Below are positions 53,187 through 61,783 of a stretch of 64,000 bases of DNA, in pieces (the first letter of the stretch is position 1; each line of letters starts with the position of its first letter). Below the pieces are notes generated by a model that made no database searches, was not told the origin of the DNA, and was given only the letters and a program-made list of their open reading frames with translations. The stretch comes from Acidimicrobiia bacterium (GTDB taxonomy: Bacteria > Actinomycetota > Acidimicrobiia > Spongiisociales > ZC4RG35): positions 124,001 to 188,000 of the forward strand of contig BPGJ01000002.1 of the NCBI GenBank assembly GCA_026002975.1. The letters are read 5' to 3'. The position numbers were made by a program, and so were the translations under genes.

Positions 53187-54436
53187 GCCGACTCCTCCAC
53201 CGCCGCGGTCAGCGCCCCCACCAACTGGTCGATCACCTCGAGGTGCGACAGGGTGAGGAACATCGATTCGAAGGGGGAAGGGGGGACGAGGACGTCCCGA
53301 TCCAGGGCCGCCCGGAAGAACCGTCGGAACCGGTCGCGGTCGACTCCCGACGCCGCCCGCCAGTCCGCCACTTCTCGAGGACCGAAGAAGACGGTGAGCA
53401 TCGAACCGACCCTCTGGACGCATCCGTCCCGCCCGAGCGCGGCTTGGAGGGATCCTTCCAGTCTCGCTCCCGCCTCATCGAGTCTTCTATACAGATCGGG
53501 GTCCTCCTCGACCACCTCGAGGGTGGCGATCCCGGCGGCCACCACCAGCGGGTTGCCGGCCAGGGTGCCCGCCTGGTAGACGGGCCCGTCGGGGGAGACC
53601 ATCCGCATCAGGTCGCCCCGCCCTCCGTAGGCGCCGGCCGGTGTGCCTCCCCCCAGCACCTTCCCGAGACAGGTGAGGTCGGGAATCACTCCGTAGCGCT
53701 GTTGGGCTCCGCCGGGGCCGAGCCGGAACCCGGTGATGACCTCGTCGAAGACGAGCAGCGTGTCATGTCGGTCGCATGCCTCTCTGAGCCCCTGCAGGAA
53801 TCCGGGGCGGGGAGGCACGACCCCCATGTTGCCCGCCACCGGCTCGACGATCACACAGGCAACGTCGCCGGAGGCGAGCGCCTCCTCCACCGACTCCAGG
53901 TCGTTGTAGCGGGCCACCCGGGTGGTGGAGGCGGTGGCCGCCGGCACCCCGGGACTGTTGGGGACCCCGAAGGTTGCGGCACCGCTGCCGGCCTCCACCA
54001 GGAACCCGTCGGCGTGGCCGTGGTAGCAGCCCTCGAACTTCACCACCACGTCCCGGCCGGTGGCAGCCCTGGCCAACCTCACCGCAGCCGCGGTCGCCTC
54101 GGTCCCCGAGTTGACCATCCTCACCATCTCCACCGAGGGAACGAGGCGGGTGACCTTCTCGGCCAGCTCGACCTCCTGGGGGGTGGGCAACCCGAACGAA
54201 GTCCCACGGCGGGCGGCCTCGGTCACCGCCTCCACCACCCGCGGGTCGGCGTGGCCGAGCAGCAGAGCCCCCCACGAACAGACCAGGTCGATCAACCTCC
54301 TGCCGTCCGCCGCCTCGATCCAGGGTCCCCGGCCACCCGCCACGTACACAGGGTCGGCATCCACCGCTCGGAAAGCCCGGACCGGGGAGTTGACCCCGCC
54401 GGGCATGACCGCGGCCGCCCTCTCGGCCCAGCTCAC
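53183..54436 (-). CDS. hemL: glutamate-1-semialdehyde 2,1-aminomutase
   Basis: A 417-residue PLP aminomutase: P-G-G-V-N-S-P-V-R-A-F near 11-21, S-W-G-A-L-L-L-G-H near 53-61, N-S-G-T-E-A near 107-112, Y-H-G-H near 135-138, F-D-E-V-I-T-G-F-R near 231-239, and the PLP Lys in C-L-G-K-V-L-G-G-G near 258-266. It converts glutamate-1-semialdehyde to 5-aminolevulinate (C5 pathway), the step after HemA. GTG 54436 overlaps the hemB stop (GTGA); its own stop overlaps hemE. Confidence 0.95.
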   Translation of the reverse strand: MSWAERAAAVMPGGVNSPVRAFRAVDADPVYVAGGRGPWIEAADGRRLIDLVCSWGALLLGHADPRVVEAVTEAARRGTSFGLPTPQEVELAEKVTRLVPSVEMVRMVNSGTEATAAAVRLARAATGRDVVVKFEGCYHGHADGFLVEAGSGAATFGVPNSPGVPAATASTTRVARYNDLESVEEALASGDVACVIVEPVAGNMGVVPPRPGFLQGLREACDRHDTLLVFDEVITGFRLGPGGAQQRYGVIPDLTCLGKVLGGGTPAGAYGGRGDLMRMVSPDGPVYQAGTLAGNPLVVAAGIATLEVVEEDPDLYRRLDEAGARLEGSLQAALGRDGCVQRVGSMLTVFFGPREVADWRAASGVDRDRFRRFFRAALDRDVLVPPSPFESMFLTLSHLEVIDQLVGALTAAVEESA

Positions 54437-55413
54437 GGCAACTCCTCCAGCATCCGGGCGGCGTCGACCGCGAAGTAGGTCAAGATGAGATCGGCACCCG
54501 CCCGGGCGATACCGGTGAGGGACTCCAACACCACCCGGTCCCGGTCGATCCAGCCTCGCTCTGCGGCGGCTTCGATCATGGCGAACTCGCCCGACACCTG
54601 GTAGGCCGCCACCGGCACCTGGGTGTGGGCACGGACCGACGCGACCACGTCCAGGTACGGTCCGGCGGGTTTGACCATCACCAGGTCGGCACCCTCCTCG
54701 ACGTCGAGGTCCACCTCTATGAGCGCCTCCCGCCGGTTGGCGGGGTCCATCTGGTGGGTGCGTCGGTCCCCGAAGGCGGGGGCCGACTGGGCCGCCTCTC
54801 GGAAGGGTCCGTAGTAGGCGGAGGCGTACTTGACGGCGTAGGAGCAGATCGCGGTCCCGGTGTGGCCCGCCTCGTCCAACGCGGTGCGGATCGCCGCCAC
54901 CCGCCCGTCCATCATGTCGGATGGCGCCACCAGGTCGGCTCCTGCGTCGGCGTAGGCGACCGCGGCCCGGGCCAGTAGAGGCAAGGTGGCGTCGTTGTCG
55001 ATCTCCCCGTCTGCCACCACTCCACAGTGGCCGTGGCTGGTGTACTCGCACAGGCACACGTCGGCCCAGACCACCAGCTCGGGGGCGGCGTCTTTGATCG
55101 CCTTGATCGACTCGGGGACGGGCCCCGCCGGGTCCCAGGCGCCGGACCCGACCTCGTCCTTGGCGGAGGGAATCCCGAACAGGATCAGACCTCCCACACC
55201 GGCCCGGGCGGCCTCCTTGGCGAGGGCAGCCGCTCGGTCGGGCGAGAGCTGGTAGTGGCCGGGCATCGACCCGATGGGTTCGGCGGTGTCCCGGCCCGGG
55301 ATGCAGAACACCGGGAGCACGAACCGTGCAGGGTGTAGACGGGTCTCTGCGACGTGCCGGCGGATCTGCGGAGTCCTGCGGAGTCGTCGGGTTCTACGGA
55401 CGGGGTATCCCAT
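54433..55413 (-). CDS. hemB: delta-aminolevulinic acid dehydratase (porphobilinogen synthase)
   Basis: The 326-residue enzyme has F-V-L-P-V-F near 31-36, the metal site D-V-C-L-C-E-Y-T-S-H-G-H-C-G near 119-132 (three zinc Cys), the first Schiff Lys in Y-A-V-K-Y-A-S near 196-202 and the second in V-M-V-K-P-A near 249-254. Zn rather than Mg type at the catalytic site. It condenses two 5-aminolevulinates to porphobilinogen. It overlaps the 3' end of hemD by 20 nt and hemL by 4 nt. Confidence 0.95.
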   Translation of the reverse strand: MGYPVRRTRRLRRTPQIRRHVAETRLHPARFVLPVFCIPGRDTAEPIGSMPGHYQLSPDRAAALAKEAARAGVGGLILFGIPSAKDEVGSGAWDPAGPVPESIKAIKDAAPELVVWADVCLCEYTSHGHCGVVADGEIDNDATLPLLARAAVAYADAGADLVAPSDMMDGRVAAIRTALDEAGHTGTAICSYAVKYASAYYGPFREAAQSAPAFGDRRTHQMDPANRREALIEVDLDVEEGADLVMVKPAGPYLDVVASVRAHTQVPVAAYQVSGEFAMIEAAAERGWIDRDRVVLESLTGIARAGADLILTYFAVDAARMLEELP

Positions 55414-56081
55414 GGTTGCTCCTCCTTGCGAGTAGCCTGGCCGCCTGCCGGTAGTCGGGCGGGTCGGCGGTGACGTGAGGGCGGTGTCCTCGTTCGGTCA
55501 GGTGGCGAGCGGTGGTGGCGCCTATCGCGGCGAGGACGATCCCGTCCAGGGACCGCCCCATGAGCCAGCCGTCTACCGCCGATGGCGATCCGAACAACAC
55601 GGCGTCGACCGGTTCGTGGGATGGAGGTCGGGGCCGGGTGTGGTAGACGACCCGATCTTCGAGTCGAGCGGCTCGAGACCGGATCCGATCCACCACCCGG
55701 CGGTCGGTTCCGGCCGAGTGGGGGAACACGACCCGCAGCCCGTCGAGTGGCGCCCCCTCCGCCAGGTCGGCGGCACCTCCCCGACCGACGTACCCGACCA
55801 CCCCTCCGGCGCCCTCGACCGCCTGGGCGGTCGCCGGCCCGACGCAGAAGGCCGGCACCCTCGGGCATCGAGCCGTCGGGCCATACGATGGCCACTGCCC
55901 TGGGGGAGGTGAGGATCAGGGCGTCGGCGGCCACCGCGTCACGCCGGATCCGTTCGATGTGCTCCTCGGAGGTTGGCTCCACCCGGATGCAGGGGAGCAA
56001 CACCGCCCGAAGTCCGGCCACTTCGAGGACCTCCGCCACTGCGGCAGCTTTGTCGGGTGCGGTGGTCACAGCCACCCTCAC
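55394..56081 (-). pseudogene. hemD: uroporphyrinogen-III synthase, one frameshift
   Basis: The first part (from GTG 56081, V-R-V-A-V-T-T-A) has L-L-P-C-I-R-V-E-P and L-I-L-T-S-P-R-A-V. The second part, in another frame, reads V-P-A-F-C-V-G-P-A-T-A, then P-H-S-A-G-T-D-R-R and F-G-S-P-S-A-V-D-G. Removing one base from the CCC run at 55858-55860 joins them (P-E-V-P-A-F). This is the HemD two-domain pattern. It closes hydroxymethylbilane to uroporphyrinogen III; loss would be lethal for heme and siroheme, so a sequence error is likely. Position between hemC (GTGA overlap) and hemB supports the call. Confidence 0.87.
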
Positions 56082-56911
56082 AGCCCCAGCTCCCGTTTCG
56101 CCAGGAGGGCGACCTGGTCCGGTTCGTCGCCTCTCACTGCGACCCTGCGGGGACCGTTCTCGTCGGCTACGAAAGCCCACAGGACGATTCCCTCTCCTCC
56201 AGTCTCGGCATAAGCACCGAGAGAGGCCCGACAACCGAGGCCGGTGAGGGCCAGCAGCCTTCGTTCGGCTGTCACCGCGGCCCGGGTGGGTGGATGGTCT
56301 ATCGAAGACACCAGCTCCTCGGCGTCCCCGCCGGGGATCACCTCCACCGCCAACGCACCCTGACCGGGGGCGGGAACCATCTCGGTGACAGCGAAACGGT
56401 GGGTCGCGGCGTCTATCCGACCCAGACGCAGGAGTCCCGCCTCGGCGAGAACCACGGCCTGCCACCTGCCCGACGCCACCCCTTCGAGCCGGGTGTCCAC
56501 GTTGCCCCTGATCGACACCACCTCCAGATCCGGGCGGAGCAGCAGCAGCTGGGTGCGGCGGCGGGGCGATCCGGTGCCGACGGTCGCACCCCGAGGCAGG
56601 TCCTCCCAGGCGGGGCCGCACAACACGTCCCAGGGTGAGGATCGGGGCGGGTGATAGGCGACGAGGGGCGAATCGGTGGGAAGGTCCTTGCAGGAGTGCA
56701 CCGCGACGTCGGCCCTGCCGTCCACCACTGCCTGTTGGACGGCACGGACGAAGGCACCCGGCTGGGCGAAGGCGTGCACCGGGTCGGACACCCGGTCGCC
56801 GTGGGAGGTCACCTCCACCAGTTCGTAGGGGACCCCGATCATGTCACCCACCTCCCGGGCCTGGACCTTGGCCAAGGTGGACCTGCGGGTTGCCAGGCGT
56901 ATCGGTTTCAC
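56078..56911 (-). CDS. hemC: hydroxymethylbilane synthase
   Basis: A 277-residue porphobilinogen deaminase: I-R-L-A-T-R-R-S-T-L-A near 4-14, H-S-C-K-D-L-P-T near 72-79 (catalytic Asp), G-T-G-S-P-R-R near 112-118, G-N-V-D-T-R near 136-141, P-A-P-G-Q-G-A-L-A near 179-187, and the dipyrromethane-cofactor Cys in G-L-G-C-R-A near 224-229. It is somewhat shorter than the ~310-residue norm at the C terminus. ATGA with hemA and GTGA with hemD. Confidence 0.93.
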   Translation of the reverse strand: MKPIRLATRRSTLAKVQAREVGDMIGVPYELVEVTSHGDRVSDPVHAFAQPGAFVRAVQQAVVDGRADVAVHSCKDLPTDSPLVAYHPPRSSPWDVLCGPAWEDLPRGATVGTGSPRRRTQLLLLRPDLEVVSIRGNVDTRLEGVASGRWQAVVLAEAGLLRLGRIDAATHRFAVTEMVPAPGQGALAVEVIPGGDAEELVSSIDHPPTRAAVTAERRLLALTGLGCRASLGAYAETGGEGIVLWAFVADENGPRRVAVRGDEPDQVALLAKRELGL

Positions 56912-58032
56912 CGGTCGTCGGGGTCGAACACGCCGGCGAGCTCTTCGACCGGCCTACCGTCGAGGTTCTTCACCCACTCCACCGGCCCCGACAGCAGCGT
57001 ACGGGCCGCGGTGTGCACCGCTCGGCGGAGCAGTTCGACGTCCCGGGGGTCGTTGACCTTGCCCGCGAACTTGGCGACGGTCCGGTCGACAACCTGGTCG
57101 GCGGCGGAGTACCAGGCGGAGATGACCTCCGCCAACTGGACGTCCCGGTACCAGCGCCAGGCCTCCTCGGCCGCGGCGGTCACCGCCTCCTCCGCCGCGT
57201 CTTCGTACTCCCGGGCAGCTTCGGCCATTCCGGCTATCTCGTCGATGCTCAGATAGCGCACCGGGGTCCCCGGCGGGGGAACGAAATCGGGCGGCATCGC
57301 CAAGTCGACGAGGAGCAGCGGCTCCGATCGGGAGGCGAGCAGCTCGGCGAGTCGCGAGCCGTCCACCAGTCGGTGTTTGGCCGAAGTCGCCGAGATGACA
57401 GCCGGGAAGACGGTGAGAGCCTCCTCGGCCCGGTCGAAAGACCACAGCCGGCCGCGGAACCGCACCCGTTCGGGCCGTCTGCACACCACGGTGACGTCGA
57501 CGCCCCGGTCGGCCAGGTGATCGGCCGCAGCCATGGCCATCTCCCCCGCCCCGAGGATCGCCACCCTCCCCGCCGGGGCGGCCAGCCGGGCGGCGACGAC
57601 CGCGAGAGAACCCCTGGGCGGTTCGGGCAGGTGTTCCCGCCGAGCCAACCGACCCGCCGCCACCGCTCGCTCCACCAGGCCCCGGAACCGTCCCGCGGAG
57701 CGAAGACCACCCAAGGCGCGGCGCACCTGGGTGAGCACCTCGGGTTCGCCCCGCAGGGGCGAGGCCAGCCCGGCCGCCACCCGGAACAGGTGTCGGACCG
57801 CTTCGAGGTCGTGCAGCCACTCCCCGCCGTCGGGTATCCGGCCGAACAAGCCGACGAGACGGCTCTCGGCGAGTTGGCGGTCGCCGGGCACCATGACCTC
57901 CACCCGTAAGCAGGTGGCGAGCACGAAGGCGTCGTCGGGCGGGACTGCCCGGCCGAGGGCTTCGACCAGCCTGGCCCGAACCCCTTCGGGTGTCTGCGGG
58001 TAGGCGAAGCTGACCAATGTGGTGGATCCCAC
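56908..58032 (-). CDS. hemA: glutamyl-tRNA reductase
   Basis: The 374-residue reductase has the catalytic Cys in A-T-C-L-R-V-E near 39-45 (usually T-C-N-R-x-E), L-F-R-V-A-A-G-L near 83-90, the NADPH motif V-A-I-L-G-A-G-E-M-A near 157-166, and R-Y-L-S-I-D-E-I near 262-269 with a C-terminal dimerisation helix. It makes glutamate-1-semialdehyde from Glu-tRNA, the first committed step of C5 heme synthesis. I use GTG 58032 rather than the upstream TTG 58038 because a TAGGGT box (58038-58043) overlaps the latter. The usual N in T-C-N-R is L here. Confidence 0.9.
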   Translation of the reverse strand: MGSTTLVSFAYPQTPEGVRARLVEALGRAVPPDDAFVLATCLRVEVMVPGDRQLAESRLVGLFGRIPDGGEWLHDLEAVRHLFRVAAGLASPLRGEPEVLTQVRRALGGLRSAGRFRGLVERAVAAGRLARREHLPEPPRGSLAVVAARLAAPAGRVAILGAGEMAMAAADHLADRGVDVTVVCRRPERVRFRGRLWSFDRAEEALTVFPAVISATSAKHRLVDGSRLAELLASRSEPLLLVDLAMPPDFVPPPGTPVRYLSIDEIAGMAEAAREYEDAAEEAVTAAAEEAWRWYRDVQLAEVISAWYSAADQVVDRTVAKFAGKVNDPRDVELLRRAVHTAARTLLSGPVEWVKNLDGRPVEELAGVFDPDDR

Positions 58033-58037
58033 GGCCA

Positions 58038-58043
58038 ACCAAC
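58038..58043 (-). promoter_or_regulatory. -10 box TAGGGT, internal promoter before hemA
   Basis: TAGGGT (minus strand) ends 5 nt before the GTG of hemA in the 68-bp gap after hemF. It could give hemA its own leaderless transcript inside the heme cluster. Confidence 0.4.
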
Positions 58044-58100
58044 CCTACGAGGACGGGTCCCAACGTCCAGTCGGGACGTTCCCGACGCGGCGTCGACCGG

Positions 58101-58985
58101 TCACAGCCACGATCGGGGTTCTCCCCGCAGCAGGGCCTGCAGTTCGTCTTCGGGGCTTCCGGGTTCTGGTTCGAAGCCGTACACCCAGGTCGCGCGGGGT
58201 GGCAGGGAAGCCAGGATGGATTCGGTGCGTCCGCCGGTCTCCAGCCCGAAGCGGGTACCCCGGTCCCAGATCAGGTTGAACTCCGCGTATCGGGCACGTC
58301 GGTGGAGCTGCCACCGCACCTCCCGTTCGGTGTAATCGAGCCCGATTCGACGGTGCAGGATGGGAAGGTACAGGTCGGTGAGTGCGGTCCCGAGGTCGTA
58401 GACCATTTCCCACACCGGGTGGGTGGCGGGGAGATGGTCGAAGAACACCCCACCCACCCCACGCCGCTCCCCGCGATGGGGCAGATAGAAGTAGTCGTCA
58501 CAGGCCTTCTTCCATGCGGGATAGTCGCCCACCGGATGGCGGCTGCACACCTCGGCCAAGGTCCGGTGGAAGTGACGAGCGTCCTCTTCGAACAGGTAGT
58601 GGGGGGTGAGATCGGCGCCCCCTCCGAACCAGCGCTCTCCGCGGTCGGTCTCGAAATAGCGGAGGTTGGCGTGAAAGGTGGGGGCGTAGGGGTTTCGGGG
58701 ATGGACGATGATCGACAGCCCCGTGGCGTAGAAGGAGGACGAACCCGCAGCGAGACTATCCGACAGCCGGTCGGGGGTCGGTCCCCACACTGCAGACCAG
58801 TTGACCGCGGCCTTCTCGACAGGGCCGTCCCCCTGGAGGATCCGGGTGTCGCCGCCACCTCCTTCCGGGCGGGTCCACCGGTCGGACCGGAAACGGGACA
58901 CCCCGTCCAGTCCCTCGAAACTCCGACAGATCCCCTCCTGCAAGTTCCGGAGCCGGTCGGCGACCTCATCTCGGGCCACGGTCAT
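58101..58985 (-). CDS. hemF: oxygen-dependent coproporphyrinogen III oxidase
   Basis: The 294-residue enzyme has G-L-S-I-I-V-H-P-R-N-P near 90-100, F-H-A-N-L-R-Y-F near 105-112, W-F-G-G-G-A-D-L-T-P near 121-130, F-Y-L-P-H-R-G-E-R-R-G-V-G-G near 167-180, and Y-A-E-F-N-L-I-W-D-R-G-T near 236-247. These are the HemF signatures. It turns coproporphyrinogen III into protoporphyrinogen IX with O2. Its presence, with no HemQ seen, marks the protoporphyrin-dependent route. ATGA with hemH. Confidence 0.95.
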   Translation of the reverse strand: MTVARDEVADRLRNLQEGICRSFEGLDGVSRFRSDRWTRPEGGGGDTRILQGDGPVEKAAVNWSAVWGPTPDRLSDSLAAGSSSFYATGLSIIVHPRNPYAPTFHANLRYFETDRGERWFGGGADLTPHYLFEEDARHFHRTLAEVCSRHPVGDYPAWKKACDDYFYLPHRGERRGVGGVFFDHLPATHPVWEMVYDLGTALTDLYLPILHRRIGLDYTEREVRWQLHRRARYAEFNLIWDRGTRFGLETGGRTESILASLPPRATWVYGFEPEPGSPEDELQALLRGEPRSWL

Positions 58986-59986
58986 GTCCGTACCAGGTCG
59001 CACACCGCGTCGGCCCAGACGTCGGAGGCGTTGACGCAGGGGACCACCAACAGCTCGTCGCCGCCCAGGTCCCGCCACTGTTCCCGAGCCCGGATGCCGA
59101 TCTCCTCCAGGGTTTCCAGACAGTCCGCGGTGAACGAGGGGGTCAACACCGCCGGCCTTCTCACACCCTCCCGGTAGAGCCGGTCGAGTTCCCTGTCGGT
59201 GTACGGGGTGATCCAACGTTGCCCGGCCAGGCGGGATTGGAAGGCGGTGGTGTGGGGGACGTCCAGTCCCAGCTCCTCCACCAACGCCGCGGTGGTGGCA
59301 TGGCACTGGGCCCGGTAGCAGAACCGGTTGGCTTCGCCCACCCGTCGACAGCAGTCTTGCTTCTCCAGGCACCATCCGGGGCCGGATCGGCGAACCTGCC
59401 GTTCGGGAAGCCCGTGGTAGGAGAAGATCAGGTGGTCGGGACGGTGCGACTCGATCAGGGGGCGAGCGACGGCCGCGACTGCCCGCACGAAGCCCGGATG
59501 ATCGAAGAAGTCGACGACCGTGGTCACCGCGGGGACGTTCCATCGAGTCGCCACCTCCCTCATCGCGGCCTCCAGGGCCGAGCCGGTGGCCGCCGCCGAA
59601 TACTGGGGGAACAAGGGAAGTATCACGAGCCGGTCGCAGCCTGCCTGGAGCAGGCGATCCACCGCCCCACCGATGGTGGGACTCTTATACCTCATGCCCA
59701 CCGCCACCTGGAACCCGTCGCCCAACCGCTCGGCGACGGCTTCGGCCAGCGCCTGGGTGTGGAGGAGGAGGGGCGATCCGTGTTCGGTCCAGATCTTGGC
59801 GTAGGCCTCGGCGGTGCGCCTAGGACGGATCCGGAGGATGACGCCGTGGAGGAGCAGCCACCGTATCGGCGACGGGAGGTCCACCACGCGGGGATCCCCG
59901 AGGAACTCGGCCAGATAGCGACGGACGTCGGGGACGTCGGGCGAGTCGGGGGTGCCGAGCTGGAGGAGGAGCACTCCGGTCTTCAT
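58982..59986 (-). CDS. hemH: ferrochelatase
   Basis: A 334-residue chelatase: V-L-L-L-Q-L-G-T-P-D-S near 5-15, R-Y-L-A-E-F-L near 26-32, M-R-Y-K-S-P near 98-103, the active-site His in F-S-Y-H-G-L-P near 187-193, and a late L-T-P-S-F-T-A-D-C-L-E-T-L-E-E-I near 281-296. A Cys-rich stretch (W-C-L-E-K-Q-D-C-C and F-C-Y-R-A-Q-C) near 207-229 could hold an Fe-S cluster as in some bacterial ferrochelatases. It inserts iron into protoporphyrin IX. First gene of the heme operon; divergent from the FAD oxidase. Confidence 0.93.
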   Translation of the reverse strand: MKTGVLLLQLGTPDSPDVPDVRRYLAEFLGDPRVVDLPSPIRWLLLHGVILRIRPRRTAEAYAKIWTEHGSPLLLHTQALAEAVAERLGDGFQVAVGMRYKSPTIGGAVDRLLQAGCDRLVILPLFPQYSAAATGSALEAAMREVATRWNVPAVTTVVDFFDHPGFVRAVAAVARPLIESHRPDHLIFSYHGLPERQVRRSGPGWCLEKQDCCRRVGEANRFCYRAQCHATTAALVEELGLDVPHTTAFQSRLAGQRWITPYTDRELDRLYREGVRRPAVLTPSFTADCLETLEEIGIRAREQWRDLGGDELLVVPCVNASDVWADAVCDLVRT

Positions 59987-60034
59987 CGGCCGGTCAACCT
60001 ATCGGCGGCCTCTTCTGACGGGTAGTCGGGAAAC

Positions 60035-60040
60035 TAGGGT
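60035..60040 (+). promoter_or_regulatory. -10 box TAGGGT for leaderless FAD oxidase
   Basis: TAGGGT ends 7 nt before the GTG at 60048 in the 61-bp gap to the divergent hemH. No Shine-Dalgarno. Confidence 0.45.
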
Positions 60041-60047
60041 TCGCCGG

Positions 60048-61184
60048 GTGGATGGGTGCGACGTGTTGGTGGTCGGCGGCGGTATCGCCGGGGTGTCGGC
60101 GGCCTACTTCCTGACACGGGCAGGGTTGGAGGTGATGGTGGTCGAGGCGGAACCCGTCCTGGCTCGCCACAGCACGGGCCGGTCGGCTGCCCTGCTGTTC
60201 GAGAACTACGGCCCCCTCCCCCACCGACCTCTGACCCGGTGGAGCCGCCGCTTCCTAGAAGAGGGGATGGAGGGTCTCGTCGACCATCCGGTCCTGACCC
60301 CGCGGGGTGGGCTGACCATCGCCACCCACGACCGCCGGTCGGAGCTCGAGGCCGAGGCGGAAACCGGTCAGAGGTCGGGGACCGACGTCAGGTTGATCGA
60401 CCCCACCGACGCCGCTGCGCTGGTCCCCGTCCTCCGCGCCGATTTGCTGGCCGGGGCTGTTTGGGAGCCCGGATCCTCCGACCTGGACGTCGCCGCCATC
60501 CATCAGGGGTTCGTCCGTGGGATTCGGAGAGCCGGAGGACGGGTCCGGACCAACAGCCCGGTGTCGGCTCTGACCCGATCCGACCGGGGCTGGGTCGCCC
60601 GGGTGGGGAACGACGACGTGGAAGCTCGGGTCGTGGTGGACGCCGCCGGGGCCTGGGCCGACGAGGTGGCCGGTCTGGCTCGGGTGCCCGAGGTGGGCAT
60701 CCGGCCTCTCCGCCGGACTGTCTTCACGGTTCCCGGACCCGGAGACCACGGCACCTGGCCGATGGTCGTCGAGGTGCGACACGACTTCTACTTCAAACCG
60801 GAGGGACCCGACCTGCTGTGCTCTCCCGCCGATCAGACCCCCTTGCCGCCGTCGGACCCACGCCCCGACGAGCTGGAGATCGCCCGGGCGATCGAAGACA
60901 TCAACCGGTTGACCACCCTGGGGATCCGGACGGTCAGGGCATCGTGGGCGGGGCTGAGGTGCTTCGCTCCCGACGACGTGATGGTGATCGGACCCGAACC
61001 GGAGGCGGAGGGGTTCTTCTGGCTGGCCGGTCAAGGAGGAACCGGGATCCAGACCGCCCCCGCGGCCGGTTTTCTGACGGCGTCGCTGGTGGTGGAAGGG
61101 TCGGCCCCCCGGGACCTGCCCGACGTCGACGTCGAGGCGCTGTCTCCCGCCCGGTTTCGGACCCATAGACTGCCCGGGTCGTGA
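60048..61184 (+). CDS. FAD-dependent oxidoreductase (DAO family)
   Basis: A 378-residue D-amino-acid-oxidase-like protein: V-L-V-V-G-G-G-I-A-G-V-S-A-A near 6-19, R-H-S-T-G-R-S-A-A near 41-49, V-V-D-A-A-G-A-W-A-D near 197-206 and W-L-A-G-Q-G-G-T-G-I-Q-T near 326-337. It is close to glycine/sarcosine/D-arginine dehydrogenase-type enzymes; the amine substrate is not evident. The stop overlaps the GTG of the PQ-loop gene. The frame is open upstream, but the leaderless -10 box supports GTG 60048. Confidence 0.82.
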   Translation: MDGCDVLVVGGGIAGVSAAYFLTRAGLEVMVVEAEPVLARHSTGRSAALLFENYGPLPHRPLTRWSRRFLEEGMEGLVDHPVLTPRGGLTIATHDRRSELEAEAETGQRSGTDVRLIDPTDAAALVPVLRADLLAGAVWEPGSSDLDVAAIHQGFVRGIRRAGGRVRTNSPVSALTRSDRGWVARVGNDDVEARVVVDAAGAWADEVAGLARVPEVGIRPLRRTVFTVPGPGDHGTWPMVVEVRHDFYFKPEGPDLLCSPADQTPLPPSDPRPDELEIARAIEDINRLTTLGIRTVRASWAGLRCFAPDDVMVIGPEPEAEGFFWLAGQGGTGIQTAPAAGFLTASLVVEGSAPRDLPDVDVEALSPARFRTHRLPGS

Positions 61185-61783
61185 GAGAGCTGGTAGCCAA
61201 CGTCGCGGTGGTGGCTGCGACCCTGCTCACCTGGGTGTCTCTGATCCCGCAGCTCGTCAAGCTGGCCCGGACCGGGGACCCCGAGGGAGTCTCGGCCACC
61301 TGGCCTGCGATCGGGCTGGTATCGAACGTGGCCTGGGTGGTGTATCTCTCCGGCCGTGGCCTCTGGGCGGCGGTGCCCGCCGCAGTGGTGATGGCCCTCT
61401 TCTACGGGCTGGTGATCAGAGCTCTGGCCCTGGCGGGGAAGCCGATCCGGGCGGCGGTGATCCGAGGCCTGCTGTGGAGCGTCGGGTTGACCGGTTTGAC
61501 GGTCGGAGCCGGCTGGGACGGGCTGGGAGCCGGCCTGGTCTGGTCGTACGCCGTGCAGGTGGCTCCCGCGGTGTACGAGGTGTACCGGAGCTCGGCACCC
61601 ACCGGAGTGTCGGCCGGCACCTGGTGGATCGTCACCGCGGAGGCCGCCCTCTGGGGAGTGTACGGATGGCTCCTAGCCGACCTGCCCATCGTCGCCTACG
61701 CAGTGGTCGGTATCACGTCGGGCGCCGTGATCCTGATCCGGCTGGCCGCACATCGGCGCCGACCGGCCTTTCAGGTTCCCTGA
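61181..61783 (+). CDS. PQ-loop repeat membrane protein
   Basis: A 200-residue protein with six to seven helices in two repeats, each with a PQ-loop-like motif: L-I-P-Q-L-V-K-L-A-R-T-G near 21-32 and V-A-P-A-V-Y-E-V-Y-R near 127-136 (P-A rather than P-Q), both followed by G-V-S-A-x-T-W. SWEET/SemiSWEET-like proteins transport sugars, others amino acids; the substrate is unknown. GTG start overlaps the oxidase stop (GTGA). Confidence 0.75.
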   Translation: MRELVANVAVVAATLLTWVSLIPQLVKLARTGDPEGVSATWPAIGLVSNVAWVVYLSGRGLWAAVPAAVVMALFYGLVIRALALAGKPIRAAVIRGLLWSVGLTGLTVGAGWDGLGAGLVWSYAVQVAPAVYEVYRSSAPTGVSAGTWWIVTAEAALWGVYGWLLADLPIVAYAVVGITSGAVILIRLAAHRRRPAFQVP

